From positions 124,001 to 188,000 of the forward strand of contig JAVXUO010002007.1 in the NCBI GenBank assembly GCA_033065855.1: DNA of 64,000 bases. The letters are read 5' to 3'. The notes below the pieces were generated by a model. It ran no database searches. It worked only from the letters and a program-made list of their open reading frames with translations, and had not been told where the DNA came from. The stretch comes from Escallonia rubra (Eukaryota > Streptophyta > Magnoliopsida > Escalloniales > Escalloniaceae). The position numbers and the translations under genes are program-made. Positions 56,148-64,000 of the stretch are shown here, piece after piece (position 1 is the first letter of the stretch; each line of letters begins with the position of its first letter).

Positions 56148-57413
56148 CTAACAAGTAGGCTGCTGCATTCCATTCTGAGTATTCACGCTTGCTCGAAGAT
56201 TTTTATTCATAATGTCACCCAACATTTTTGCAGCCAATGGAAGCCCACCACACTTGTTCACAATGTCATCTTTCAATGTTTCCAGGCCTGCAGGGAGCTC
56301 TGTTCCTTCTTTCTGAACTGAGTCCTTGAAAATCAGCCAAATCACCTCGTCAGAAAGTGGCACAAGTTTTTGCAAATTCTCCTCGCCCACCATTTTCTTT
56401 CCCATTTCCTCATCCCTGCTGGTCACAATTACAGTTCCACCACACCCTTTTGGCAACCCAGATCCTATCTGCTCTCCCATTTCCTCTTCATAAGACAACC
56501 CAGATTCCAAAGTCTCGTGAAAATTACTCACATCATCCAGGATAATCAAATACTTCTTACCTACTAATTGCATTCGAAGCGCAAAGATCAGACCTTTGAG
56601 ACCGTGTTTTCCGTCAACACTCGCGATAATCTCGTCTTCTACCCCAACGCACATCAACATTCTCTTCACTAATTCTTTCTTCTGGTCACCGTCTTCATTG
56701 GGTCGCTTTGACATACAAACCCAAATCCTGGGAAGAAAAGATTCCTTCACTTTAGAGTTACAGAAAATCATTTGTGAAAGCGCTGTTTTCCCAATACCAG
56801 CCATGCCTACAAACGCAATTGCCTTAAATCCATAATCCCTTTCTCGGAGAACAAGCAGCCTCTCGAGGGACAGCAACTTGTCACCAAGCCCATGAACCTT
56901 TTCTGGATCTACGTGACGAGTGCTCCACCTGTAAGTTTCTACTTTTTGTAGCAAGCTTGCTCCGTCGGTGACTGGCGTACTAGCAACTGGAACTGGAGCT
57001 AGAATTGGAACTGGAGCTGGAACTGGAGCTGGAGCTGGAACTGGAGCTGGAGCTGGAACTGGAGCTGGAACTTCTTTGAACACCCCTTCTTTCAGCTCCC
57101 GTTCGACTTTTTTCAGTTTCCTACTGAGTTTGTACGCAAAGAGCACTGTCTCGGGAGAGATTGAACTTTGCTTCTTCGATACCATCTGCCATTCTGTTAA
57201 TAAATTGCTGAGGCAATAGAGCTTCTCCCTGCGTACTTTTGATACTTCTGCAGGTGGGGAATTGGTTGGTTTACTTTCTAGCACCTCCTTGAGCCGTGAA
57301 AACTGCAAGTGCAGTGGAGCCAATTTTGCTACGAGAAACTTTTCAGATGACTCTATGTCCTTGATGGCATCACTGAGTTTGTCCAGTAGATACTGTTCAA
57401 TCTCCTCTGCCAT
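56148..57413 (-). CDS. CC-NB-ARC protein lacking winged helix and LRRs
   Basis: A 421-residue intronless protein. Residues 1-115 are helical and coiled-coil-like (MAEEIEQYLLDKLSDAI ... YKLSRKLKKVERELKEG). Residues 124-152 are a Pro-Ala-Val repeat (APVPAPAPVP). From about 170 comes an NB-ARC core: P-loop GMAGIGKTALS (213-223), RNBS-A-like PRIWVCMSK, kinase-2 KKYLIILDDV (about 300), RNBS-B GGTVIVTSRDEEMG, and GLPL motif CGGLPLAAKMLG (about 390). The protein stops 25 residues later, with no winged helix, MHD motif or LRR. All the nucleotide-binding motifs look intact, so it should bind ATP/ADP. The length fits a known group of short RPP13-like proteins (At5g45490-like, from memory), so it is probably complete and not truncated. 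It converges with the LRR genes on its left, which hold what it lacks. Confidence 0.88.
   Translation of the reverse strand: MAEEIEQYLLDKLSDAIKDIESSEKFLVAKLAPLHLQFSRLKEVLESKPTNSPPAEVSKVRREKLYCLSNLLTEWQMVSKKQSSISPETVLFAYKLSRKLKKVERELKEGVFKEVPAPVPAPAPVPAPAPVPAPVPILAPVPVASTPVTDGASLLQKVETYRWSTRHVDPEKVHGLGDKLLSLERLLVLRERDYGFKAIAFVGMAGIGKTALSQMIFCNSKVKESFLPRIWVCMSKRPNEDGDQKKELVKRMLMCVGVEDEIIASVDGKHGLKGLIFALRMQLVGKKYLIILDDVSNFHETLESGLSYEEEMGEQIGSGLPKGCGGTVIVTSRDEEMGKKMVGEENLQKLVPLSDEVIWLIFKDSVQKEGTELPAGLETLKDDIVNKCGGLPLAAKMLGDIMNKNLRASVNTQNGMQQPTC
56988..57075. repeat. 12-bp minisatellite coding the Pro-Ala linker
   Basis: About seven copies of ggaactggagct and its 6-bp variant ggagct lie in frame in the CC-NB-ARC gene. 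Unit lengths of 6 and 12 keep the frame, so the linker length can vary without harm. Confidence 0.85.
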
Positions 57414-58889
57414 CGTAGAACTTCCTAAGAGGCCAAGATCTTAGATGGAGGGGTCTCAAGGTTGAAAGTTGTCTCTATTGGACTCAGCTTAGTCAGCTAC
57501 GACGATGGCTCATTAATATTTTATGCAAGACAGGGTGTTTAGAGCTTTCACCTCTAATATTTAAAGACTTTGCTAGACATGTTGACTCTACGAGGTTAAA
57601 AATATTATAGATTTGTAACTACATGTCTAGGCAACATTCTTTCCGGTACAATTTAAAACTGAAGTGATTAACGGTGGATTTTACAAAGAAACTTAAGGGA
57701 TGCACGTTTACAGGATTTGTTTTCGTGTTTTTGTATTTTGGTTTTTTTTTTTTAAATTTTAGTATTCAGTTCTGAAATCGAATTGTGTACTTTTAATATT
57801 TTTACCGTATCTATTTTTTTTTCAATATTTACTGTACGTTTACAATTTTTAGTCCACGCTCAGCTTTTACATTGCCCAAAAAAGTCATTAATCAACCTTT
57901 AAAAATCCCATCACGTTGGGCCCACCCCAATCCCCTTCCCTTCACGTGCTAGACACTTGAAGCCTTCCCCTTCCCCTTTCCCTTGTCCGAGACTTTCCCC
58001 TTCCCCTTCCCCTTCGCTTCCCTTCTTTCCATGGCCCACATTATCACTCGTAGTAAGCTCTCACACAAGGACAGGCCAAAAACAAATGTTCATGCATTGT
58101 CAACATGCTAGTATATTGACTGCTCGTTCAATCTTGTTTGATCAGCTTCGAAGCAATGCGTCTCAGATTAGAAGCGGAGGACTGCAAAATGTACAGGGTC
58201 GTGACAGTGTACTAGGGATAACAACTAACTACAGATTTTTACATTCAGTGCATATCGGAAAGGCTACAGACTTGGTTCTTGCTTTAGCGTTAGCACTGGC
58301 ATCTTTGCTTTATGCCATGAACATAGTTATCAGCAAGAATGGTTCAATGAGGAGCAGGCTACCATTCCTTTTGTTTGCACAGCTGCTAAAAGATTACAAG
58401 ATTCCACCTCTGATTTTTTAAGACTTCACTCAGTTGATTTTGTGTTCATAATACATGTAGGGTTGGCTATCCCTGTTTGTCTCCTTTGTTGTTAGCTTGT
58501 TGGCTTAGTTTGTTCTGGTTACGTTGCAGGGTTTTTATGTTCTCCTTCTCTTTCTTTGTTTGTATCTGTAAGAATCCTTGTATGCCTTCTTCCTTAATGG
58601 TATATATTTCTTATTTTCCAAAATAAAAAAATTGTAGGCCATATATTAGTATGCCCAAGATAAGGACAAGAGCGGCCGAAGTTACCCAAGAGTACGTGGT
58701 TAATTGTTATACTCTGGGGAGTTAATTGAAAAAAAGGATCTAAAAGTTAACTAGGACCATGGTCCATCCGATGCCCCTAGGCGTTCGCCAATAATTAAGC
58801 TTGAAAATAAGTTTTAACATGCACGTGTATGATATTTTATATTTTTTGGCACTATTAATACGATATAGAGAGAATGTGAACAAAAAAGT
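57414..58889. other. 5' flank of CC-NB-ARC gene and single-copy spacer
   Basis: 57414-57960 is AT-rich upstream sequence. 57957-58421 holds a plus-strand frame of 154 codons starting in a CCTTCCC repeat. Its middle (ARSILFDQLRSNASQIRSGG) looks like a mitochondrial presequence and a hydrophobic stretch follows (DLVLALALALASLLYAMN). It matches no family I recognise and codon context is weak, so it is noted here and not called as a gene. A poly-A-like tract at 58618-58632 after 'ttaatggtatatatttctta' would fit a processed retrocopy. Confidence 0.35.
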
Positions 58890-59850
58890 ATGACAATACG
58901 GAAAAAAAAATTAATTTCCTTTTCAACTATAAATTGGAAAGATAATGTCATTTATTTGGGTAGACAATTTTACTTTTCCCTACCTAAAAAGATAAAGGTA
59001 CAAACAATCATCTACCCTGATTGGAGTAGGTCCAAGTGTACCGCAATGAGTAGATGGCTCATACTTCCGATCAATCTTAGGGGATTTTCCTTATCAAGGC
59101 GAAGAGGAAGGAAAAATTCGAGCCGTTATTCAGATCGTAAGAAGATAGTTATAACCTTTTATATATCGACAATTAATTGTAATTAAATAGTTTTAATGAC
59201 TTTTATTTACTGACGCTAAAAAAGATCTGTTAAGAATTATCGCTGAAAGTATTACCAGAAAAGTCACTAAATACATTTAGCGATCATTAATTATAAGACG
59301 TTGTAGTTATCTTCCTAAAATTAGGATAGCAGCAAAAATTTCTCCAAAGAGGAGTGAATGGCATCTAACCCCTATGATCAGAACGTTTTTGTCCATAAAA
59401 CTCTGTGGTTTTAATTTGACAACTAAAGTCTTGGCATTTCAAATTTCAAACAATTGGATCCAAAACTAAAAATTCGCGAAAATTTTGTTCACGACTGTAT
59501 GAGTATGCAATGCACATGATTTTCAGAAGGGGAAGGGGAAGGGGGGTGGAAAAAATCTGGCTACTATCCCAATTAGAGGAATCTTCCTCCTACCCCCTAT
59601 ATAACGACAATCAATCGTCTGTTAGAGGAATCTTCCTCATACTCCCTATATAGCGACAATCAATCGTCTTTAAATGTTTCTAATGACATTTCTTTAGTGA
59701 CGCTAAAAAAGAGTTACTAATAATTGTCGCTGAAAGTGTTAGAAGAAAAGTCATTAAAAATATTTAGCGACTATTAATTGTCACTATACACGGGATTAGA
59801 GGAAGATTTATACAACCCGAGTAGAAATTAAAGTTTGATATTGGGTGGGG
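58890..59850. repeat. Diverged repeats with 'cgctaaaaaag' and 'gcgacaat' motifs
   Basis: The segment 59155-59310 is repeated at about 59648-59800, sharing 'gacgctaaaaaaga', 'cgctgaaagt' and 'agaaaagtcat/c', and a third short copy of 'gcgacaatcaatcgtct' lies at about 59605. The motif resembles, but is not the same as, the subterminal repeats of the CACTA element at 17863. They may be the ends of an old DNA transposon. No gene is seen. Confidence 0.45.
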
Positions 59851-61583
59851 GGAGGGGGTGAATCTGTCCAAATATAACATGTTTAGCTGTAAAAATTTTA
59901 TTGGCTACATTCGTATATAATTATACTTTTTACATTTTGGTTTTATTTTTTGTTAACTTGTTTACTCCTTCCATTCATTTTTCTTTCCTTTCTCCCTTTG
60001 CCATGAAGACCCGCCACCGACCATTACCACTACCATCATCACTCCAAGACCCCCACTATTGCAATACGAAATTCACATCCACCACTTCAACAAAACCACC
60101 ACCTTGGCACAACCAAAATGACCAAGTCAAACCACCGTCCTTCTTAAACCCGCCACCACCTTTTAGCAATCTCACCCTTTGGCATCACCATAATTACCAA
60201 TCCAAATCTGCCGGCGGCACAACCCAACCACCCTTCGCTGCTTAGCCTCCTCCTCATCCTAAAAATTACCTTCCCCGTTTTCCGTATCACTCAGCCACAA
60301 ACCCTTTTTAAACCCCGCTCTCGCTCCCGCTCCCTACCCCATTCCCTCCTTCCTGCCCCCACCCTTATCCGCCATCACCAATGATGACACAACCTCACCC
60401 TGCCTCCACTGCTCCACCTCCCCCTCCTCCCTAAAACGCCATAATGACACCCATTTCCCCCACTACAATGACTCCGTCGATATCCCTTTGTCCCTCTCCC
60501 AATCGTCATCTTATCGGGCGTCATCCTCCCGTTACAGAGTTTCGCTACCAAAATCATGATAGAGACTAATTCTGGTGCGGGGGTTGATAGATGACGGGGG
60601 CGGTGAAGAGTGATGATTGTGGGGGTGGAGTAGTGGTGTCAAGTGGCTCTAAGTGAGAAAGGGGGGAGTGAAGCAGTGGGTACAGTTGTGGAGTGAGAAA
60701 CAAATAAATGAAATATACAAGTTTGGACATCTTTGCGCCTGTGTAAAGGGTGCTTGAGTACCATGGACAGAAGGCCATCCATATCGTTTAGACTACATGC
60801 CTGATTTCGGTCCAATTGTTTAAAATTTAAAATGTCAGTGTTTTTATTGTTAAAATTGAAGTTACAGGTTTTAAATGCAAAAACGTTCAAATTATAGGGG
60901 TTAAATGCCATTTAGCCAAGAGAAGAAAGTTGATTATTAAAGGATAATTAAGCAGGTATTCCTCTGTCAATACCATCCATTTCCTGAGATGGGGTTTTCA
61001 GGCATTGATTGATACGGTGGTTCATTGTATCTGTTGAGGATTTATTACCCTCTGTTGTCCGTCCGTAACTGAGTCTCATCACAGTCCAGCTGGGTGGGAT
61101 ATTATTGAGTAGCTTGCATATGGAAGTCTCATCATGTGGTGGTACTTTACGTAGTCAATGTTGACTTGTTTATTACATGAATGAAACAGCAAAGATTGTT
61201 AAAAAACCAACATTTGTCTGCACAGATTGGAATTTTATTCACCTTTTGTTACTCATCTATTCACTACAACCAACACCATAAAAATGTTGAATCCTATGTT
61301 TCATTCGTGATTTTGGCAGCCCCACTTCTCATAGCACTTGAATTTCAAGTCCACTTGAGCTCTTAGGAAGGTTTTTCAGGCCTTACATCTGGCTCCTGTT
61401 GAACTTGCAAGATAGAGGATCAGCTGATATAGATTTGGGATCAGAACAGTCCAAGAACTTGGTGGTTCAATAATGTTTTGAGCAGACAACGTGCTACGCA
61501 ACTTGATGCTATCAACTACCATCTGATGAAAGAGATTGGTTAATAAAGAAAGAAGACCATGAAAAATAGACCAACAAGTCTTC
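59851..61583. other. Spacer with no recognised gene
   Basis: 59990-60560 is C-rich and proline-codon-rich, with ORFs on both strands that are compositional. 60560-61480 is single-copy with no coding signal that I can support. Confidence 0.4.
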
Positions 61584-62378
61584 GGCCTAGTTTGACAAAA
61601 TTTTTTGCCTCAGTTTTTTTAGTTTTTAAAAACTGAAAAAAAGGTTTTATATGCAAAAACGTTCAAATTTAGTTTAAAAACCAGTTTTTAAACTGAAGAG
61701 AAAAAAGTTGAAATTAAAGGATTTTTTTTTCACTTTTGGTTTTTTTCTTAATACCACCACCATTTCCCAGATGCCGGCAGCCATTCAGGCGACCACCGCC
61801 GGAGACTGCCGGCAGCCACCTCCGGCCACCACCACAACCACCGGCCACCACCTCCGGCCGTCGGCGACCACCGCCGGCGACTGCCGGCTGCCACCTCCGG
61901 CCGCCGGCGACCACCGCCGGCGACTGCCGGCAGCCACCTCCGGCCGCCGGCCACCACCGCCGGCAGCCACCTCAGGCGACCTCCGCCGGAGACTGCCGGC
62001 AGCCACCTCCGGCCGCCGGCAGCCACCTCCGGCCTCCGGCGACCACCGGCAGCCGGCGACTGCCGGCAGCCGCCTCCGGCCGCCGGCGACCACCGCCGGC
62101 GACTGCCGGCAGCCGCCTCCGGCCGCCGGCGACTGCCGGCAGCCACCTCCGGCCGCCGGCCACCACCGGCCACAACCGATGAACCCCACCACAGCCACCG
62201 CAAACCACAAAAAAAAAAAAAGTCAAAATAAAAAGGGATACCAGACACCAAAAAAAACCTAAAAAAAATGTTATGAGTAGACAACGTGTTTTTATAAAAT
62301 AAAAAAATTAACTACCATCTGATGAAAAAGATTGGTTTTAAAAACTGAAAACCAAAAAAAAAATTTGTCCAACAAGTC
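61584..62378. mobile_element. PIF/Harbinger-type MITE with expanded GC-rich minisatellite
   Basis: This is the same family as 33213-33804: the left end is ggcctagtttgacaaa, the inward right end gacttgttggacaaa, the inner arms are cagttttttta and aaaactgaaa, and a shared stretch 'ccacagccaccgcaaacca' precedes the right arm. The core (61775-62165) is a GC-rich array of about 12-bp and 39-bp units (gccggcgactgccggcagcc, acctccggcc). The flanks ttc/ttc fit a 3-bp duplication but the ends are degenerate. Long ORFs on both strands are artefacts of the array. Confidence 0.65.
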
Positions 62379-62568
62379 TTCATGAAAGCATATCAGATTT
62401 TGACCAGTGCTATAGGCATTCTAACAACAGTTATACAAAATAAAGCAGTAAAGGCTTTTCTATGTTTTCTAATCTGTAGTTGTTGCTCGAGAAAAGTTAC
62501 ATTGTTTTCTAAAGAACATCTTAAGAGGAAGAGGGAAGAAAAATGACCATCCTTCGCCTTGTGTAGCA

Positions 62569-64000
62569 CTACTTGCCGACTATCATCTTCATCTTTCCTA
62601 AGGAAACTTGTTCATGGTACTGCTTTCCTAAGCCCAGATGAGTCATCATGAGCCAGATGAACGTAAGGAGTTCGCCACCTCTACTCGGTTGTTCTGCATG
62701 AACCGTAGGTCTGCAATTAATTGCAGCATAGGACATCAATTCCACCCACACCTTGCACATCAGCTTCCACCGGCTTTGCTCCAGTTCTAAGAGCTGTTTA
62801 GCCAGGATACAAGCATCGAACAACACGGACTTGCTCTTACCTCCCTTGACTGCAGTAGATCTTCCGATCGTATTCACTAAAAGGAGCTTCTCGCAGGCAT
62901 TCAAATCATGCAATACGTCTGATTTGCGGAAGAATCTTTTGGTCTCTGCGCAGCTGTCCTGGAATACCAATTGCCAATTGCCTGCAACAGGCGCCAGCAT
63001 GGTAGGCTTCATGACCAGAAGATAAAAGATGTAATTCGAAAGGAGCTTACATAGTTCTCTATCAGTAACATCTTCATCAGATTCGCTGTCTCTGTAGTAA
63101 CACAGACTAGAGGCAATGTGCCATAGTAGGAGGCTCTCCGCGTACTGAAAATGTTCAATGCTCCAACTCATTTCACCATGACCAGATTCCTTCAAGAAAG
63201 CCCCAGCTCTCCCCTGTGAGCACAACATCTCGCCGGCTTTCACGTCCTCAGCACCCTTAGATTTTTCCTTCAGTTCTTCAAAAATGAATTCTAGTACGTA
63301 ATCCTCGATTTTCCTGGAGGACCATGACATCGCCATGACTAGATTGTCAACAAAATCGCCGATGCCCAACGAAACTAGGAAATGCTCAAGCCTAATGGAA
63401 CGACAACTTAGACAATAGTGTATAAAACTGCCCTGGGACACGGATCCTGACCACCTCTTTCTCTTCATAACAAAAGCAGCAACCAATTCGCCCCACCTAT
63501 TCTTAAGGGAAATGACCGTCCAGTCGGAAAAAATAAGCCTAATGAAAGACACAACATCAAGTATTATGGCCCCAATGAGCAACAAGTAAGTTATGGAATC
63601 ATCACTCTTTCGGTGCTCATGTTCCTTCATCAAAGTGAAGAACAAAAATGCTACTAGCTCTGAGGTAAAGCTCATGACACGGAACAAATACCCCAGCCTA
63701 CAACGTGTGACGGCCAGCTTGGTGTGGAGAACCTCGTACATGAAGCTTAGCTCGAACTCAATCAGTTTAAATGCGTCCTGTGCATTCCTCTTGAGAAAGA
63801 AATCTCGGCTCACTTCTCTTTCCCTGGAGCTAAAAATGTGACCAACGATTAGTCCCTTAAAGGTGTCGAAGATTCCATAAGCAGTTTGTAGTAATAGCCT
63901 CTCATCCATGACCACAGACTCGCTGACTGAATATTTAGACCCCCATAATCTTCTCTTTGGTTCAGGCACTATCTCGACACGTATGGGAAGGTTCCCCTTC
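62569..64000 (-). CDS. DUF4220/DUF594 membrane protein, N-terminus beyond the window
   Basis: The frame is open to the window edge and reads GNLPIRVEIVPEPKRR before SKYSVSESVV, so the start lies outside. About 477 C-terminal residues are visible; the family is usually 600-750. The visible part has the end of DUF4220, with two or three hydrophobic segments (VMSFTSELVAFLFFTL, YLLLIGAIILDVVSFIRLIF), then a soluble stretch including a helix EDYVLEFIFEELKEKSK, then DUF594: KLLSNYIFYLLVMKPTMLAP and, near the end, WVELMSYAA, CRPTVHAEQPSRGGELLTF and WLMMTHLGLG. The family is plant-specific, multipass and of unknown biochemical role. No breaks are seen in the visible part. Confidence 0.88.
   Translation of the reverse strand, partial: KGNLPIRVEIVPEPKRRLWGSKYSVSESVVMDERLLLQTAYGIFDTFKGLIVGHIFSSREREVSRDFFLKRNAQDAFKLIEFELSFMYEVLHTKLAVTRCRLGYLFRVMSFTSELVAFLFFTLMKEHEHRKSDDSITYLLLIGAIILDVVSFIRLIFSDWTVISLKNRWGELVAAFVMKRKRWSGSVSQGSFIHYCLSCRSIRLEHFLVSLGIGDFVDNLVMAMSWSSRKIEDYVLEFIFEELKEKSKGAEDVKAGEMLCSQGRAGAFLKESGHGEMSWSIEHFQYAESLLLWHIASSLCYYRDSESDEDVTDRELCKLLSNYIFYLLVMKPTMLAPVAGNWQLVFQDSCAETKRFFRKSDVLHDLNACEKLLLVNTIGRSTAVKGGKSKSVLFDACILAKQLLELEQSRWKLMCKVWVELMSYAAINCRPTVHAEQPSRGGELLTFIWLMMTHLGLGKQYHEQVSLGKMKMIVGK

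Noticed and set aside
59155-59800. A second CACTA element
   Set aside because: The 'gcgac' and 'cgctaaaa' motifs are suggestive, but no CACTA terminus or 3-bp duplication was found at its edges.
59901-60557. Proline-rich frames around 60000-60550
   Set aside because: C-rich composition on one strand, no motif, no start context or conserved neighbour.
61708-62284. Pro/His-rich and Arg/Gly-rich ORFs up to 184 codons
   Set aside because: They fall wholly inside the GC-rich minisatellite of a MITE and are open on both strands.
1-64000. CRISPR arrays, bacterial operons, rRNA or tRNA genes
   Set aside because: The tandem arrays have no leader or unique spacers and the DNA is plant nuclear. No tRNA cloverleaf or rRNA segment was recognised by eye; a tRNA scan was not possible.

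Overview
The window is nuclear DNA of a flowering plant, most likely a eudicot. This rests on plant-only gene families (secreted berberine-bridge-enzyme-like oxidases, RPP13-like NLR relatives, a DUF4220/DUF594 protein), AT-rich spacers, and a dense load of plant transposons (Tat-lineage Ty3/gypsy, Ty1/copia, CACTA, Mutator-like, hAT, PIF/Harbinger, Stowaway, a LINE). The species cannot be fixed from sequence alone.

The left 47 kb is a tandem array of three copies of one module: a BBE-like oxidase gene on the minus strand, then a long spacer, then an LRR gene on the plus strand (head to head), ending in a conserved tail near a 'ggactgggtatggcatgaag' landmark. Module A (about 600-7.7 kb) has a frameshifted BBE gene and only the first exonic scrap of the LRR gene. 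Module B (7.9-16.9 kb) has an intact BBE gene and an LRR gene whose last quarter is replaced. Module C (31.8-48 kb) has an intact BBE gene and the longest LRR gene. The spacers differ mainly by insertions, and the sister copies serve as empty-site controls for them: a LINE, a replication-protein-A-like fragment and a MITE in B; a solo LTR, a local tandem duplication, a hAT element and a MITE in C.

Between modules B and C lies a three-level nest. A Mutator-like element (16986-31802, 9-bp target duplication) holds a CACTA element (17863-30987, 3-bp duplication), which holds an apparently whole, very young Tat-lineage Ty3/gypsy element (19666-30867, two 444-bp LTRs that read as identical, 5-bp duplication). 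The CACTA element carries the last exon of a PIP1-type plasma-membrane aquaporin. The gypsy element carries a probably spliced antisense ORF flanked on both sides by tandem arrays built of short hairpins.

Right of the array the DNA is mostly single copy. A hAT element (48399-54531) holds a whole-looking Ty1/copia element. A CC-NB-ARC gene with no winged helix or LRRs follows (56148-57413), then low-complexity spacer, a Harbinger MITE with a GC-rich minisatellite, and a DUF4220/DUF594 gene cut by the window edge.

The most interesting biology is the NLR pair. The module LRR genes keep a coiled coil, a P-loop stub, a winged-helix-like segment and LRRs but lack the nucleotide-binding core, while the neighbouring gene keeps CC plus NB-ARC and nothing after it. 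The locus therefore looks like an NLR split over separate genes, one half of which has been amplified with a secreted oxidase.
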